Origin: Proteus vulgaris
GTDB lineage: Bacteria; Pseudomonadota; Gammaproteobacteria; Enterobacterales; Enterobacteriaceae
Length of the DNA stretch: 64,000 nucleotides
Direction: 5' to 3'
NCBI RefSeq assembly: GCF_023100685.1
Contig: NZ_CP090064.1
Location: 2,418,001 to 2,482,000, forward strand
The notes beneath the pieces were generated by a model. The model ran no database searches. It saw only the letters and a program-made list of their open reading frames with translations, and was not told the origin of the DNA. The number at the start of each line of letters is the position of its first letter. Position 1 is the first letter of the stretch. Shown here piece by piece: positions 38,559 to 48,899 of this stretch. A program made the translations under genes and the position numbers.

Positions 38559-40415
38559 ATGAATAAAATTATGGAGTTAATCGGCGCAATATTAAAATTT
38601 AGTTGGCAAGCCATTAACTTTATCAGGAAATTAATCTTAAACGTTATTTTCTTTTTCCTTCTCTTTATGGTCTTTGGTATTTTCTTAATCACCAAAGAAG
38701 CACAAAAACCAGTTGATTATGAAGGCGCCCTTCTTGTTGATCTTAAAGGTGTGATTGTTGACCAAACCGCAACACAAAACCCTTTAGGTGAAGTTGGACG
38801 TGAGCTTTTAGGTGTATCAAGTAGCCAACTTCAAGAAAACTCCTTATTTGAAGTTGTTGATACGCTACGCCTAGCTTCTCAAGATCCGAAAATTAAAGGA
38901 ATGGTATTAAAACTTGATGAATTCGCAGGTGCTGATCAACCTTCACTAAATTATATTGGTAAAGCGCTTAATGAGTTTAAAAAGACAGGTAAACCTATTT
39001 TTGCAGTAAGTGGTTATTACAGCCAGTCTCAATATTACCTCGCCTCTTATGCCGATAAAGTCTATCTCACGCCCCAAGGTGGGGTGGGTGTTTACGGTTT
39101 TGGTTTTCAAAACCTCTATTACAAAACACTGTTAGAAAATTTAAAGATTAGTACCCATATTTTCCGCGTAGGAACGTATAAATCTGCGGTTGAGCCATTA
39201 ATGCGCAATGATATGTCAGCAGAGTCTCGTGAAGCTTCATTACGTTTAGTTAATGCGCTGTGGTCTGCATATTTAACCCAAGTTGCCGAAAACCGTAGTA
39301 TTACCACAGAAGATGTTTTCCCAGGTGCAAAAGAGATGATTGCTCAGCTGCGCAAAGCAGATGGGGATAACGCAACTTATGCGCTAAATCGTAAATTAGT
39401 GGATTCTGTAAGCTCATACGCTCAATTTGAAGCTGATATGACAGAAACCTTCCAGTGGGATAAAGAGAATAAGCAATTTAACAATATCAGCATTTATGAT
39501 TATGCCGATACGCTAACCTCTTCATTGCCTGCAAGTGATGAAGGAAATATTGCCGTAGTGGTTGTCCAAGGTGCGATTATTGATGGTGAAAGCATCCCTG
39601 GCTCAGCGGGTGGTTCAACTATTGCGAATCAAATTCGCCAAGCACGTTTAGATCCGAACATTAAAGCGCTTGTATTACGTGTAAATAGCCCTGGTGGTAG
39701 TGTTTCAGCTTCAGAGCAAATACGCAGTGAAGTTGCTGCTTTTAAACAACAGAAAAAACATGTGGTTGTATCAATGGGTGGCATGGCTGCATCAGGCGGA
39801 TATTGGATCTCAACCCCTGCAAATAAGATTATTGCTAGCCCTTCAACATTAACAGGCTCTATTGGTATTTTTGGCGTTATTAATACGTTTGAAAACAGCT
39901 TAGAGTCTATTGGTGTTCATACTGATGGCGTCACAACTTCACCCTTAGCCGGATTATCTGTCACTAATAAGCTACCGGAAGAGTTTGCAGAGCTTTTACA
40001 GCTAAATATCGAAAGTGGTTATAAGACTTTCCTTAATTTAGTCGCTGAATCACGGAAGAAAACACCGGCTCAAATTGATCTGATTGCTCAAGGTCGTGTA
40101 TGGGTAGGAATAGATGCAAAAAATGTCGGTTTAGTCGATGAGTTTGGTGATTTTGATGATGCTATTGATACAGTTGCTAAAATGGCAAAAATCGATCAAC
40201 CGGTTGTTGATTGGATGAAACCTGAATTAAGTCTGTCAGAACAGATCATAATGAGTTTATCCTCTAACGCAAAAGCGCTTATTCCTGATCCATTACAAGC
40301 TTATTTGCCAGCACCTGTTTTAAAAGAAGTTAAAACACAGACTGAGTTTTATCGCAATATGAACGATCCGCTAAATCGCTATGCGTATTGTTTATCTTGT
40401 GGTGATATTCAATAA
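38559..40415 (+). CDS. sppA: Signal peptide peptidase (protease IV) SppA
   Basis: SppA is an inner-membrane serine protease that degrades released signal peptides on the periplasmic side. The 618 residues match E. coli. One membrane anchor lies at about 23-45. There are two tandem S49 domains: the first supplies the general base Lys208 (GTYKSAVEP) and the second the nucleophile Ser412 (MGGMAASGGYW), matching the Lys/Ser dyad known in E. coli. GGAG precedes the ATG. Confidence 0.96.
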   Translation: MNKIMELIGAILKFSWQAINFIRKLILNVIFFFLLFMVFGIFLITKEAQKPVDYEGALLVDLKGVIVDQTATQNPLGEVGRELLGVSSSQLQENSLFEVVDTLRLASQDPKIKGMVLKLDEFAGADQPSLNYIGKALNEFKKTGKPIFAVSGYYSQSQYYLASYADKVYLTPQGGVGVYGFGFQNLYYKTLLENLKISTHIFRVGTYKSAVEPLMRNDMSAESREASLRLVNALWSAYLTQVAENRSITTEDVFPGAKEMIAQLRKADGDNATYALNRKLVDSVSSYAQFEADMTETFQWDKENKQFNNISIYDYADTLTSSLPASDEGNIAVVVVQGAIIDGESIPGSAGGSTIANQIRQARLDPNIKALVLRVNSPGGSVSASEQIRSEVAAFKQQKKHVVVSMGGMAASGGYWISTPANKIIASPSTLTGSIGIFGVINTFENSLESIGVHTDGVTTSPLAGLSVTNKLPEEFAELLQLNIESGYKTFLNLVAESRKKTPAQIDLIAQGRVWVGIDAKNVGLVDEFGDFDDAIDTVAKMAKIDQPVVDWMKPELSLSEQIIMSLSSNAKALIPDPLQAYLPAPVLKEVKTQTEFYRNMNDPLNRYAYCLSCGDIQ

Positions 40416-40427
40416 TCTTTTCAATCT

Positions 40428-40467
40428 ATACACCTGCTCATATAGAGTGGGTGTATTCCTCTATTTT
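40428..40467 (+). terminator. sppA terminator
   Basis: ATACACCTGCTC and GAGTGGGTGTAT form a 12-bp stem with two wobble pairs and a five-base loop. The T run follows only after a few bases, so it may be weak. Confidence 0.5.
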
Positions 40468-40660
40468 TCTGGCCTTTGGTAGAATAATCTTCTGATAAAT
40501 ACTTTTTGTTCGTTTGTATTCAAGCAATTTTTAACACAATGATTTAAAGCAGATATTAGATAGTTTCTATTTTCTTTTTTTTAGCGCCCTTTCCTTTTTT
40601 TATTCTACAAACTCCCTATAATCAGGTATTTCTCACAGCTTAATAAGAGTGCTTTGTCTG

Positions 40661-41683
40661 ATGCAAAAGAAATCAATCTACGTTGTTTATACTGGCGGTA
40701 CTATTGGTATGCAACATTCTGAACATGGCTATATTCCTGTATCAGGGCATTTACAACGCCAATTAGCTAAAATGCCAGAATTCCATCGTGAAGAGATGCC
40801 CGATTTTACAATCAAAGAGCACCTTCCTTTAATTGATTCTTCAAATATCACACCTGAAGACTGGCAATCTATCGCTGATGATATTAATGATAATTATCAT
40901 AACTATGACGGATTCGTTATTCTTCATGGTACTGATACCATGGCATTTACAGCCTCAGCACTCTCTTTTATGTTCGAGAATCTCAGTAAACCCATTATTG
41001 TCACTGGCTCTCAAATTCCTTTAGAAGCTTTGCGTTCTGACGGACAAACGAATCTATTAAATGCGCTCTATTTAGCTGCACATCATCCAATTAATGAAGT
41101 CGCACTTTTCTTTAATAACACACTGTATCGCGGTAACCGCACAGTAAAAGCACATGCAGATGGTTTTAATGCGTTTGCATCACCGAATAGCGCCCCTCTT
41201 TTAGAAGCAGGGATTAATATTAAGCAATTTAAAATTAATTCATTTCCAAAAGGAAAAGGAGAATTTATTGCGCATAATATTACGCCTCAACCCATTGGTG
41301 TTGTCACCATTTACCCAGGCCTTTCAGATGAAATAGTTAAAAATATTCTGATGCAGCCCGTGAAAGCATTAATATTACGTTCTTATGGCGTGGGTAATGC
41401 GCCGTCACACCCTGCTTTACTTTCTACACTACGCGAAGCAACAGAGCGTGGCATTGTGGTTATTAATCTTACACAATGTATTTCTGGTCGAGTGAATATG
41501 GAAGGTTATGCAACAGGTCAAGCCTTAGCTGAAGTCGGCGTTATTAGTGGTTATGATATGACATTTGAGGCAACATTAACTAAACTGCATTATCTCCTTA
41601 GCCAACAATATGATTACACTGAAATTTGTCGCTTAATGCAACAAAACCTTCGCGGTGAAATGACATTAAACGATAACGACTAA
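40661..41683 (+). CDS. ansA: L-asparaginase I (cytoplasmic) AnsA
   Basis: AnsA hydrolyses L-asparagine to aspartate and ammonia in the cytoplasm. It has 340 residues from the ATG at 40661 (E. coli 338, same MQKKSIYV start); a GTG at 40649 is less likely. Catalytic threonines lie in YTGGTIGMQ and ILHGTDTMAFTASALS, with RSDGQTNLLNAL and the Lys region conserved. It is followed 22 bases later by pncA, as in E. coli. Confidence 0.95.
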   Translation: MQKKSIYVVYTGGTIGMQHSEHGYIPVSGHLQRQLAKMPEFHREEMPDFTIKEHLPLIDSSNITPEDWQSIADDINDNYHNYDGFVILHGTDTMAFTASALSFMFENLSKPIIVTGSQIPLEALRSDGQTNLLNALYLAAHHPINEVALFFNNTLYRGNRTVKAHADGFNAFASPNSAPLLEAGINIKQFKINSFPKGKGEFIAHNITPQPIGVVTIYPGLSDEIVKNILMQPVKALILRSYGVGNAPSHPALLSTLREATERGIVVINLTQCISGRVNMEGYATGQALAEVGVISGYDMTFEATLTKLHYLLSQQYDYTEICRLMQQNLRGEMTLNDND

Positions 41684-41705
41684 GCTTAATAAAAGGGCAA
41701 CTTTC

Positions 41706-42350
41706 GTGAAAAACTCTGCGCTATTACTGGTTGATATACAAAACGATTTTTGTACAGGGGGTGCTTTAGCTGTTAACGACAGTGAGATGGTTATTCAAAC
41801 AGCTAATCAGCTCATTAATGGTTTCAAGCGAACTAAAAGCCCAATTATTGCAAGTTTAGATTGGCATCCTGCAGATCATCTTAGTTTTGCTGAAAACTCA
41901 GGTACTGTTGTAGGTGAAATAGGGAAACTGAACGGGTTACCTCAAGTTTGGTGGCCAGTACATTGCGTACAAAATTCTCACGGCGCTGAATTTCATCCTG
42001 AGCTCAATCACACACTGATTAACCATATTATTTACAAAGGCCAAAACCGCCTTATTGATAGCTATAGTGCCTTTTTTGATAACGACCATGAATATCAAAC
42101 AGGCTTACATACCCTTTTGCAAACGCTTAATATAAAACATCTTTATATTCTTGGTATTGCTACTGATTACTGCGTTAAATTTACAGTCATGGATGCTTTA
42201 CAGTTAGGTTATCAAGTATCTGTTATTACTGACGGTTGCCGTGGTGTCAATATTCAAGATAATGACAGCCAAGTAGCGCTAGAAGAGATGCAAGCAAAGG
42301 GAGCGACATTAATAGATTCAGCACATTGGCTTAATCGTAACAATCAATAG
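41706..42350 (+). CDS. pncA: Nicotinamidase PncA
   Basis: PncA converts nicotinamide to nicotinate for NAD recycling. It has 214 residues (E. coli 213). The catalytic triad is visible as Asp10 in LLLVDIQNDF, Lys in YKGQNRLIDSYSAFFDN, and Cys156 in GIATDYCVKFT. The metal-site residues are in DWHPADH. The start is GTG at 41706, with AAGGG eight bases upstream. It is in an operon with ansA. Confidence 0.94.
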   Translation: MKNSALLLVDIQNDFCTGGALAVNDSEMVIQTANQLINGFKRTKSPIIASLDWHPADHLSFAENSGTVVGEIGKLNGLPQVWWPVHCVQNSHGAEFHPELNHTLINHIIYKGQNRLIDSYSAFFDNDHEYQTGLHTLLQTLNIKHLYILGIATDYCVKFTVMDALQLGYQVSVITDGCRGVNIQDNDSQVALEEMQAKGATLIDSAHWLNRNNQ

Positions 42351-42382
42351 GTTCGTTACTTTCTTTATCTTCATAAAATCAG

Positions 42383-42427
42383 AAAGGGGCTATTTTTAAC
42401 CAATTCAGTTAATAAGTAGCCCTTTTT
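42383..42427. terminator. Terminator between pncA and yeaC
   Basis: AAAGGGGCTA and TAGCCCTTTT pair with one G-U, with an inner TTAAC/GTTAA pairing. T-rich flanks on both strands suit the convergent genes. Confidence 0.7.
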
Positions 42428-42456
42428 ATATTAATTCTATCCATTCACCATATGTT

Positions 42457-42738
42457 TTAGTCATCATCCATTGGCGTTAGCGTTGCCAAACGTTCAGATT
42501 GAAACTGAGCTTTTAATTCTTGTTTGCTCTTCATGGTAATTTGCCCATTAGTGCCTACTGTCATATGCTCAGGTGTGTGGTTATTTTTTGCTTGCCATAA
42601 TAAAACAATCTGCATGCAATGTTCTTTTTGTTCATCAGTCAATGCAACGCCGTCAGGCCATTTGCCTAATTCAACTGCGGTGGAAATACGTTGGTAAATT
42701 TCAGGGGTTACCATCGAAATAAGTTCATTAACTTCCAT
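42457..42738 (-). CDS. yeaC: YeaC family protein (DUF1315)
   Basis: A 93-residue protein of unknown function, close to E. coli YeaC (90). The core PEIYQRISTAVELGKWPDGV and MQIVLLWQAK are conserved. The ATG at 42738 is preferred because GGAG lies just before it and it aligns with the E. coli start; an ATG four codons upstream has no ribosome site. It lies downstream of msrB on the same strand, as in E. coli. Confidence 0.9.
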   Translation of the reverse strand: MEVNELISMVTPEIYQRISTAVELGKWPDGVALTDEQKEHCMQIVLLWQAKNNHTPEHMTVGTNGQITMKSKQELKAQFQSERLATLTPMDDD

Positions 42739-42820
42739 TGATTGCTCCATAAGCTAAATCATCACTTAAAATGGCTGAATCGTTTTTTCATTTGTTATAT
42801 TTTTGTTAATTTAATGGCTA

Positions 42821-43258
42821 TCAACCTTTCTGCTCTTCACCTGTCTCACTGTTTGTAAATGACAGTGAAGCTGAATTAACACAATAACGCTCCCCTGTAG
42901 GGGCAGGGCCATCATTAAAGACATGACCTAAATGTGCATCACACTGCTGGCAACGTATTTCCGTTCTTTTCATATTATGAGAAAAATCATCAATATAGCG
43001 GATCGCATCACTGTTAACAGGTTGGTAAAAACTAGGCCAGCCACATCCTGCATCAAATTTTGTATCTGAATAAAATAAAGGAGCAGAACAACATAAACAG
43101 TGATAAATCCCAGTTTGACGGTTATGTAATAACTTACCACTAAACGGAGGCTCTGTGCCGTGTTGTTGCGTCACATAACGTTGCATTTCATTGAGTGTTG
43201 ATAAATCAAGGTGATTGTTATTGCTTGAAATATTCACTTTCTTTTCATTATCTGCCAT
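42821..43258 (-). CDS. msrB: Peptide methionine-R-sulfoxide reductase MsrB
   Basis: MsrB repairs methionine-R-sulfoxide in proteins using thioredoxin. It has 145 residues (E. coli 137), with a slightly longer N-terminus. The zinc site is the two CxxC pairs in [11 protein letters not shown] and [14 protein letters not shown]. The catalytic Cys is in [13 protein letters not shown]. It is divergent from gapA, as in E. coli. Confidence 0.95.
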   Translation of the reverse strand: MADNEKKVNISSNNNHLDLSTLNEMQRYVTQQHGTEPPFSGKLLHNRQTGIYHCLCCSAPLFYSDTKFDAGCGWPSFYQPVNSDAIRYIDDFSHNMKRTEIRCQQCDAHLGHVFNDGPAPTGERYCVNSASLSFTNSETGEEQKG

Positions 43259-43376
43259 ATCGACCTCGTGCTCAGAAAAATGCTTTTTAAAACAACAGCG
43301 AATAATAACAAAGATTTAACAACAAATCTGAAAAATATAGTCTAAAATCATCAAGAGTAATCTTTAGTTTTTGAAA

Positions 43377-43392
43377 TGTGATGAATTTCACA
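43377..43392. promoter_or_regulatory. Perfect CRP core site between msrB and gapA
   Basis: TGTGA-TGAATT-TCACA matches the CRP core exactly, flanked by AAA and TAA. It lies 210 bases before the gapA start and about 119 bases upstream of the msrB start, so it could serve either gene. Confidence 0.75.
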
Positions 43393-43527
43393 TAACGGAG
43401 CAAAGGTAACTTCATTTATCGGCGTTGATCCCGATAATACACAGCGTAACATTTAGCTAAAACGACCAATCTTTAAGCGAAAAGTGTTTTTTTAATTGAT
43501 TTTTTGCAATTATTGACACGATTCCGC

Positions 43528-43555
43528 TTGACGATTGGCGCGGTTTTGGTAACTT
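43528..43555 (+). promoter_or_regulatory. gapA proximal promoter
   Basis: -35 TTGACG (43528-43533) and -10 TAACTT (43550-43555) are separated by 16 bp, about 40 bases before the gapA ATG. The 343-base region also contains TTGACA at 43513-43518 without a matched -10. E. coli gapA has several promoters, so more than one may exist here. Confidence 0.55.
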
Positions 43556-43580
43556 TAGAAGCAACTTTTTAATTCACTAA

Positions 43581-44597
<1,017 letters not shown>

Positions 44598-44626
44598 TTA
44601 GAGCCTAGTAAATCAAGATTTTGCTT

Positions 44627-44655
44627 AGAGCCACCTTTTAGGTGGCTCTTTTATT
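44627..44655 (+). terminator. gapA terminator
   Basis: AGAGCCACCT and AGGTGGCTCT form a GC-rich 10-bp stem with a three-base loop and TTTTATTTT after it. Confidence 0.9.
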
Positions 44656-44711
44656 TTCCAGCCAGTCAGTTTATTGTATTGAAATAGTCAGTGACAGAAG
44701 GCCAAAAGATA

Positions 44712-45596
44712 ATGAACGAGAAAATATTTTCATTGCCGATTATTGAACAAATATCACCTTATTTAAGTCGTCGGCAATTAGGTGAACTTCCTATCCTTGT
44801 TATTTCACATCCTAAAGTACGAGCAGCTATTAGCCTTCAAGGTGCACATTTAATTGCTTGGCAACCAGCACAAGAACACCCTGTCTTTTGGCTCAGTGAA
44901 GCATCTCTATTCACTCCCGGTGTTGCCATTCGTGGCGGTATCCCTATTTGCTGGCCTTGGTTCGCTTCAGCAGGTACACCTAGTCATGGATTTGCACGTA
45001 TTCTACCTTGGGAATTTAGCGCTCACACAGAACAAGATGACGGCGTACTTATTACAATGACACTAAAAGAGAGCCAACAAACACAAAAATATTGGCCTCA
45101 TCCGTTTACTTTAATTGCTCGTTTTAAATTAGGGGCAACTTGTGAAGTAGAATTAGAATCTTACGGTGATTATGAAGCAACAGCTGCCCTTCACTCTTAT
45201 TTTAATGTGAGTGATATTGATAATATCTCCGTTACCGGATTAGGAGGCCACTACATTGACACTGTAGCGGACAAAGAAGTCTATACTGATGAAACCGCAT
45301 TACATTTTAATGGACGCACTGACAGGCTTTACACAGAGCCTGACGATTTTAATCTTATTCATGATGATGGTTGGGATCGCACAATTGAAGTTCATCATTA
45401 TCACCATAGTGATGTGGTGTGCTGGAACCCCGGCGCAGAGCTTGCAAGTTCAATGAAAGATATGAGTGCAGGCGGCTATCGTAAAATGGCTTGTGTAGAA
45501 ACTGCACGTATCCATAAACCATTAAAACCAGACAATGTGCATCCTGGTCGTTTATCTTTGGTAGTACGTGTTCGTAAAAATATTGCTGAAAAATAA
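44712..45596 (+). CDS. yeaD: Glucose-6-phosphate 1-epimerase YeaD
   Basis: YeaD belongs to the aldose-1-epimerase-like family and interconverts hexose-6-phosphate anomers. From the ATG at 44712 it has 294 residues, equal to E. coli; the GTG at 44691 adds seven residues not aligned in the family. VAIRGGIPICWPWF, HGFARILPWEF and ALHSYFNVSDI carry the conserved His/Arg/Asp of this family. It directly follows gapA, as in E. coli. Confidence 0.92.
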   Translation: MNEKIFSLPIIEQISPYLSRRQLGELPILVISHPKVRAAISLQGAHLIAWQPAQEHPVFWLSEASLFTPGVAIRGGIPICWPWFASAGTPSHGFARILPWEFSAHTEQDDGVLITMTLKESQQTQKYWPHPFTLIARFKLGATCEVELESYGDYEATAALHSYFNVSDIDNISVTGLGGHYIDTVADKEVYTDETALHFNGRTDRLYTEPDDFNLIHDDGWDRTIEVHHYHHSDVVCWNPGAELASSMKDMSAGGYRKMACVETARIHKPLKPDNVHPGRLSLVVRVRKNIAEK

Positions 45597-45618
45597 ATAT
45601 TATTCACATATTACAAAT

Positions 45619-45652
45619 AAAAAAGCTTCGAGGTTTAAATCGAAGCTTTTTT
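45619..45652. terminator. Bidirectional terminator between yeaD and mipA
   Basis: AAAAAAGCTTCGA pairs perfectly with TCGAAGCTTTTTT over an eight-base loop. Confidence 0.9.
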
Positions 45653-45699
45653 GTCATAAATAGCCTATTAAAATATCTATAGCGTCATACAGACATTGA

Positions 45700-46452
45700 T
45701 TAGAATGTATAAGTCACACCAGTCCACACAATCGCAGTTACAGACTTATTCACCATTGGGCTGTCTTTAACTTCACTTGGTAAATGGTCAACACGCCCCA
45801 TAGCAAAGAAGTTCCATTTTTCAGCAAATTTGTAGTTGGCAGAAATCTCGAAATAAGGTCTCCAACTATCATTTGGTGTGTATTCAGCTAAACCACTACG
45901 CTGTGATTCTGCATGAGTAATACCATACGCATAACGATTTTGCTTTTTGTTTTCCCAAACAATACCCGCACCAGGTTGGAAAGACCAATTACCTAATTCG
46001 AAAGGATATAAATAGGCAGCATCAGCAATAATACCATTACTTTTACCCAGCATATCACCAGAAACAATCGCTCTTAAGCTACCCCATGATTCATGGTGTT
46101 TATAAGTAAACCCCCCCATCATAGTATCACGACGACGATTCAATTTTTTCATTTGCTCGTCATCGCTATCACTTGGTTTATAAGCTTGAGGATAATAGTG
46201 CAAATCAACAGAAAGTTTATCTTTAGGTGTGTTCCACAAGTAATACCCTGCGGCTAATGTCGCAAAATAGAAATTTTCTGATTGGTAGTTAACTTGTGGC
46301 ACGGGTAATAAATAATCTTTTGATTTAGCCCCTTTATAAGGAGTGACTTGTGCTAAGACTGAGCCACCAATTGACCATTCTCCAGCAAATGCTGCTGGTG
46401 TGCTAAGTCCTGCAATAACGGCTAAAGAAATGATAATCTTCTTATTACTCAC
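45700..46452 (-). CDS. mipA: MltA-interacting outer-membrane protein MipA (OmpV family)
   Basis: MipA is an outer-membrane beta-barrel that in E. coli bridges the lytic transglycosylase MltA and PBP1B. It has 250 residues from the GTG at 46452, chosen because it begins a clean signal peptide (SNKKIIISLAVIAGLS, cut after AFA) with GGA upstream; ATGs at 46473 and 46491 give poorer leaders. Conserved parts are YYLWNTPKDKLS, NDSWRPYFEISANYKF and the C-terminal WTGVTYTF ending in Phe, the barrel-assembly signal. The coding strand carries a run of seven G at 46111-46117. Confidence 0.9.
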   Translation of the reverse strand: MSNKKIIISLAVIAGLSTPAAFAGEWSIGGSVLAQVTPYKGAKSKDYLLPVPQVNYQSENFYFATLAAGYYLWNTPKDKLSVDLHYYPQAYKPSDSDDEQMKKLNRRRDTMMGGFTYKHHESWGSLRAIVSGDMLGKSNGIIADAAYLYPFELGNWSFQPGAGIVWENKKQNRYAYGITHAESQRSGLAEYTPNDSWRPYFEISANYKFAEKWNFFAMGRVDHLPSEVKDSPMVNKSVTAIVWTGVTYTF

Positions 46453-46546
46453 GATGATTTTCCATATTGTCATTAATAAAGTAGCAACCAAAAACCAATT
46501 TCAGTCACAATTAACTAGAACCGATATTATTTTACCTATAATTATT

Positions 46547-48850
46547 TTAGTTTTGCATTAAATGTGTAGCAATCAGTGCTTGCCCTAATGCAATACCACC
46601 GTCTCCAACGGGCAACATCATAGGGGTTAGTACTTTTTTATTGTTTAATTTTTTCTTAAACATATGTTTGAGTAATGTGTTATTTAACACACCGCCCGTA
46701 AGTACAACGGTCTCAATCTGATGTTCATCGGCATATTGCAATGCAATATTGCCTAAACTTTCAGCTAATAAATAATGAAATAGCCACGCCTTTTCACTGA
46801 CATTGAGCTTCACACTTTCCCATTGCGACCAAAAAACAGACAGTTCAAGCAAGTTATTCTTTATAGGCATTAAATGCCCATATTGCTTGATAATTTCCGT
46901 TTGTTTTTCTTTTTGACACGCTAATGCTGCTGTTTGTAGGTAACTGGCTGCTTCACCCTCCCAACTTATTTCTTTAGGAGCTAATCCTAATGATGCTGAA
47001 ACCGCATCAAATAAACGCCCACAAGAAGAGGCTTTAGGCGAATTTAAACCACGTTCTACTGCCTTACTTAATATTTGCAAATCATTACTAGGTATCAATT
47101 GGGTGATAACACTACCTTGCCAATTCTTAGAAAAAGTAGCTAAATGTGCGAACCAGTTTCGCCAAGGTTGAATCGAAGCTAAATTTCCCCCAGGCATAGC
47201 AACTGCAGGAAGCCCACCTATTCGTTCTGATTTTTGATAATCCACCCGTAGGCATTCTCCCCCCCATAAAGAACCATCTTGCCCATAGCCTAAACCATCA
47301 AGTGCAATGCCTACTACAGCACCTTGCTGATGGGTATGTCCATGTTCAGCTAGACAAGAAACAATATGCGCATGATGGTGAAAAACTTCAATGAGAGGAA
47401 TATTTTGTTCTTGAGCAAATTGTTTACCCAGTTGATGACTAATGTAATTAGGATGTGCATCTACCGCAATTGCTTTAGGCGTAAAGCGATAAATTTGCTG
47501 AAAAAGATCTAATGATTTCATCAGTTGTTGGCGTACACTTAAATCATCAAGATCCCCTAAATGAGGCCCCATAATGGCTTGATGCTGACGTAATAAGCAA
47601 AATACATTTTTGAGATCCCCCCCCATTGCAAGCACTGAGGGTTGTGGTTCAAAATCGTCAGGTAATGAAATAGCATCAGGAACATAGCCACGAGAACGGC
47701 GGATCATAACACTCTGCTTATCTTCAATACGCACTAATGAATCATCAGCTCGCTGTATAATCTCTCTATTATGCATCAAGAATAGATCAGCAATATCGTG
47801 AAGCTGCATTAAAGCATCTTCGTTACTTAATGCAGGAGTGTGACCAGATGCATTTCCTGATGTCATAACCAGTGGAATATTCGTGCCGCGCGCTAATAAA
47901 TGTTGTAATGGATTGGCTGGCAACATAACACCAATTTCAGTTAATCCTGGCGCAATAAGCTCCGCAAGTTTAGGCGCAACCGTTTTAGGGACTAATACAA
48001 TTGGAGCCGCAGTGCTTTGCAGAGTTTGGATAGCGGTTGGAAGAAAATCAGGATCTTGATTATCTTCTTTAATTTGATCAATTCCAGTGATCATCACAGC
48101 TAATGGCTTCGCAGGTCGGTATTTGCGTTTTCGTAGTAATGCAACGCTCTCATTATTACGTGCATCACATACTAAATGAAAACCACCAATACCTTTAACA
48201 GCAACAATTTTTCCAGCAAGTAACGCTTCGCAGGCTTGAGTTAATGCAAATTCTTTGATTGCAAACTCTTCCCCCTGCTCATTCGCAAGCCAAATATAAG
48301 GCCCACAGACAGGACACGCATTAGGCTGAGCATGGAATCGTCTGTCTGCAGGATCTTCATATTCATGTTTACATTCAGGGCAAAATGGAAATTCAGACAT
48401 CGAGGTAAATGGCCTATCATAAGGCATTTTTTTTATGATAGTAAAACGAGGTCCACAGTGTGTGCAGTTAATAAAAGGATAATGAAAACGACGGTTTTGG
48501 GGATCAAACAGTTCATCAATACATGCTTTGCAAGTCGTGGCATCAGGTACCACTTGTGTATCCATTTCACCGCCACCACTTTTTACAATAATAAAGTCTG
48601 TCGGTAACTGTTCCCATTGATAGGGTGATTCTTCTATACGTTCAATGCGTGCTAATGGAGGGCATTCAGCTTTTAGTGCTTCGATAAAAAGTGTATTTTT
48701 AGGTGAAGACGTTAAATGCACCAATACACCTAAACTGTCGTTACTCACTTGCCCGAATAAACCAAAACGATGGGCTAATTGCCAAACAAATGGACGAAAA
48801 CCCACGCCTTGAACCTTACCTTTCACACGCAATGCAATGCCGTTACTCAT
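46547..48850 (-). CDS. hypF: Carbamoyltransferase/hydrogenase maturation protein HypF
   Basis: HypF makes thiocarbamate on HypE, the source of the cyanide ligands of [NiFe]-hydrogenase. It has 767 residues (E. coli 750). Domains in order are acylphosphatase (about 1-90, GVGFRPFVW), paired zinc fingers (CKACIDELF, INCTHCGPRF, CPECKHEY, NACPVCGP), YrdC-like (about 205-390, KYRPAKPLAVM), and a Kae1-like carbamoyltransferase (HHHAHIVSCLAEHGH, ALDGLGYG). The other hyp genes are not in this window. It contains G runs of 8 (47597-47604) and 7 (47259-47265), yet the frame is intact. Confidence 0.95.
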   Translation of the reverse strand: MSNGIALRVKGKVQGVGFRPFVWQLAHRFGLFGQVSNDSLGVLVHLTSSPKNTLFIEALKAECPPLARIERIEESPYQWEQLPTDFIIVKSGGGEMDTQVVPDATTCKACIDELFDPQNRRFHYPFINCTHCGPRFTIIKKMPYDRPFTSMSEFPFCPECKHEYEDPADRRFHAQPNACPVCGPYIWLANEQGEEFAIKEFALTQACEALLAGKIVAVKGIGGFHLVCDARNNESVALLRKRKYRPAKPLAVMITGIDQIKEDNQDPDFLPTAIQTLQSTAAPIVLVPKTVAPKLAELIAPGLTEIGVMLPANPLQHLLARGTNIPLVMTSGNASGHTPALSNEDALMQLHDIADLFLMHNREIIQRADDSLVRIEDKQSVMIRRSRGYVPDAISLPDDFEPQPSVLAMGGDLKNVFCLLRQHQAIMGPHLGDLDDLSVRQQLMKSLDLFQQIYRFTPKAIAVDAHPNYISHQLGKQFAQEQNIPLIEVFHHHAHIVSCLAEHGHTHQQGAVVGIALDGLGYGQDGSLWGGECLRVDYQKSERIGGLPAVAMPGGNLASIQPWRNWFAHLATFSKNWQGSVITQLIPSNDLQILSKAVERGLNSPKASSCGRLFDAVSASLGLAPKEISWEGEAASYLQTAALACQKEKQTEIIKQYGHLMPIKNNLLELSVFWSQWESVKLNVSEKAWLFHYLLAESLGNIALQYADEHQIETVVLTGGVLNNTLLKHMFKKKLNNKKVLTPMMLPVGDGGIALGQALIATHLMQN

Positions 48851-48899
48851 AGGATCACCAAATCAAAATAAATTTAAGCTTATTCTAGTTTAGTGATTA

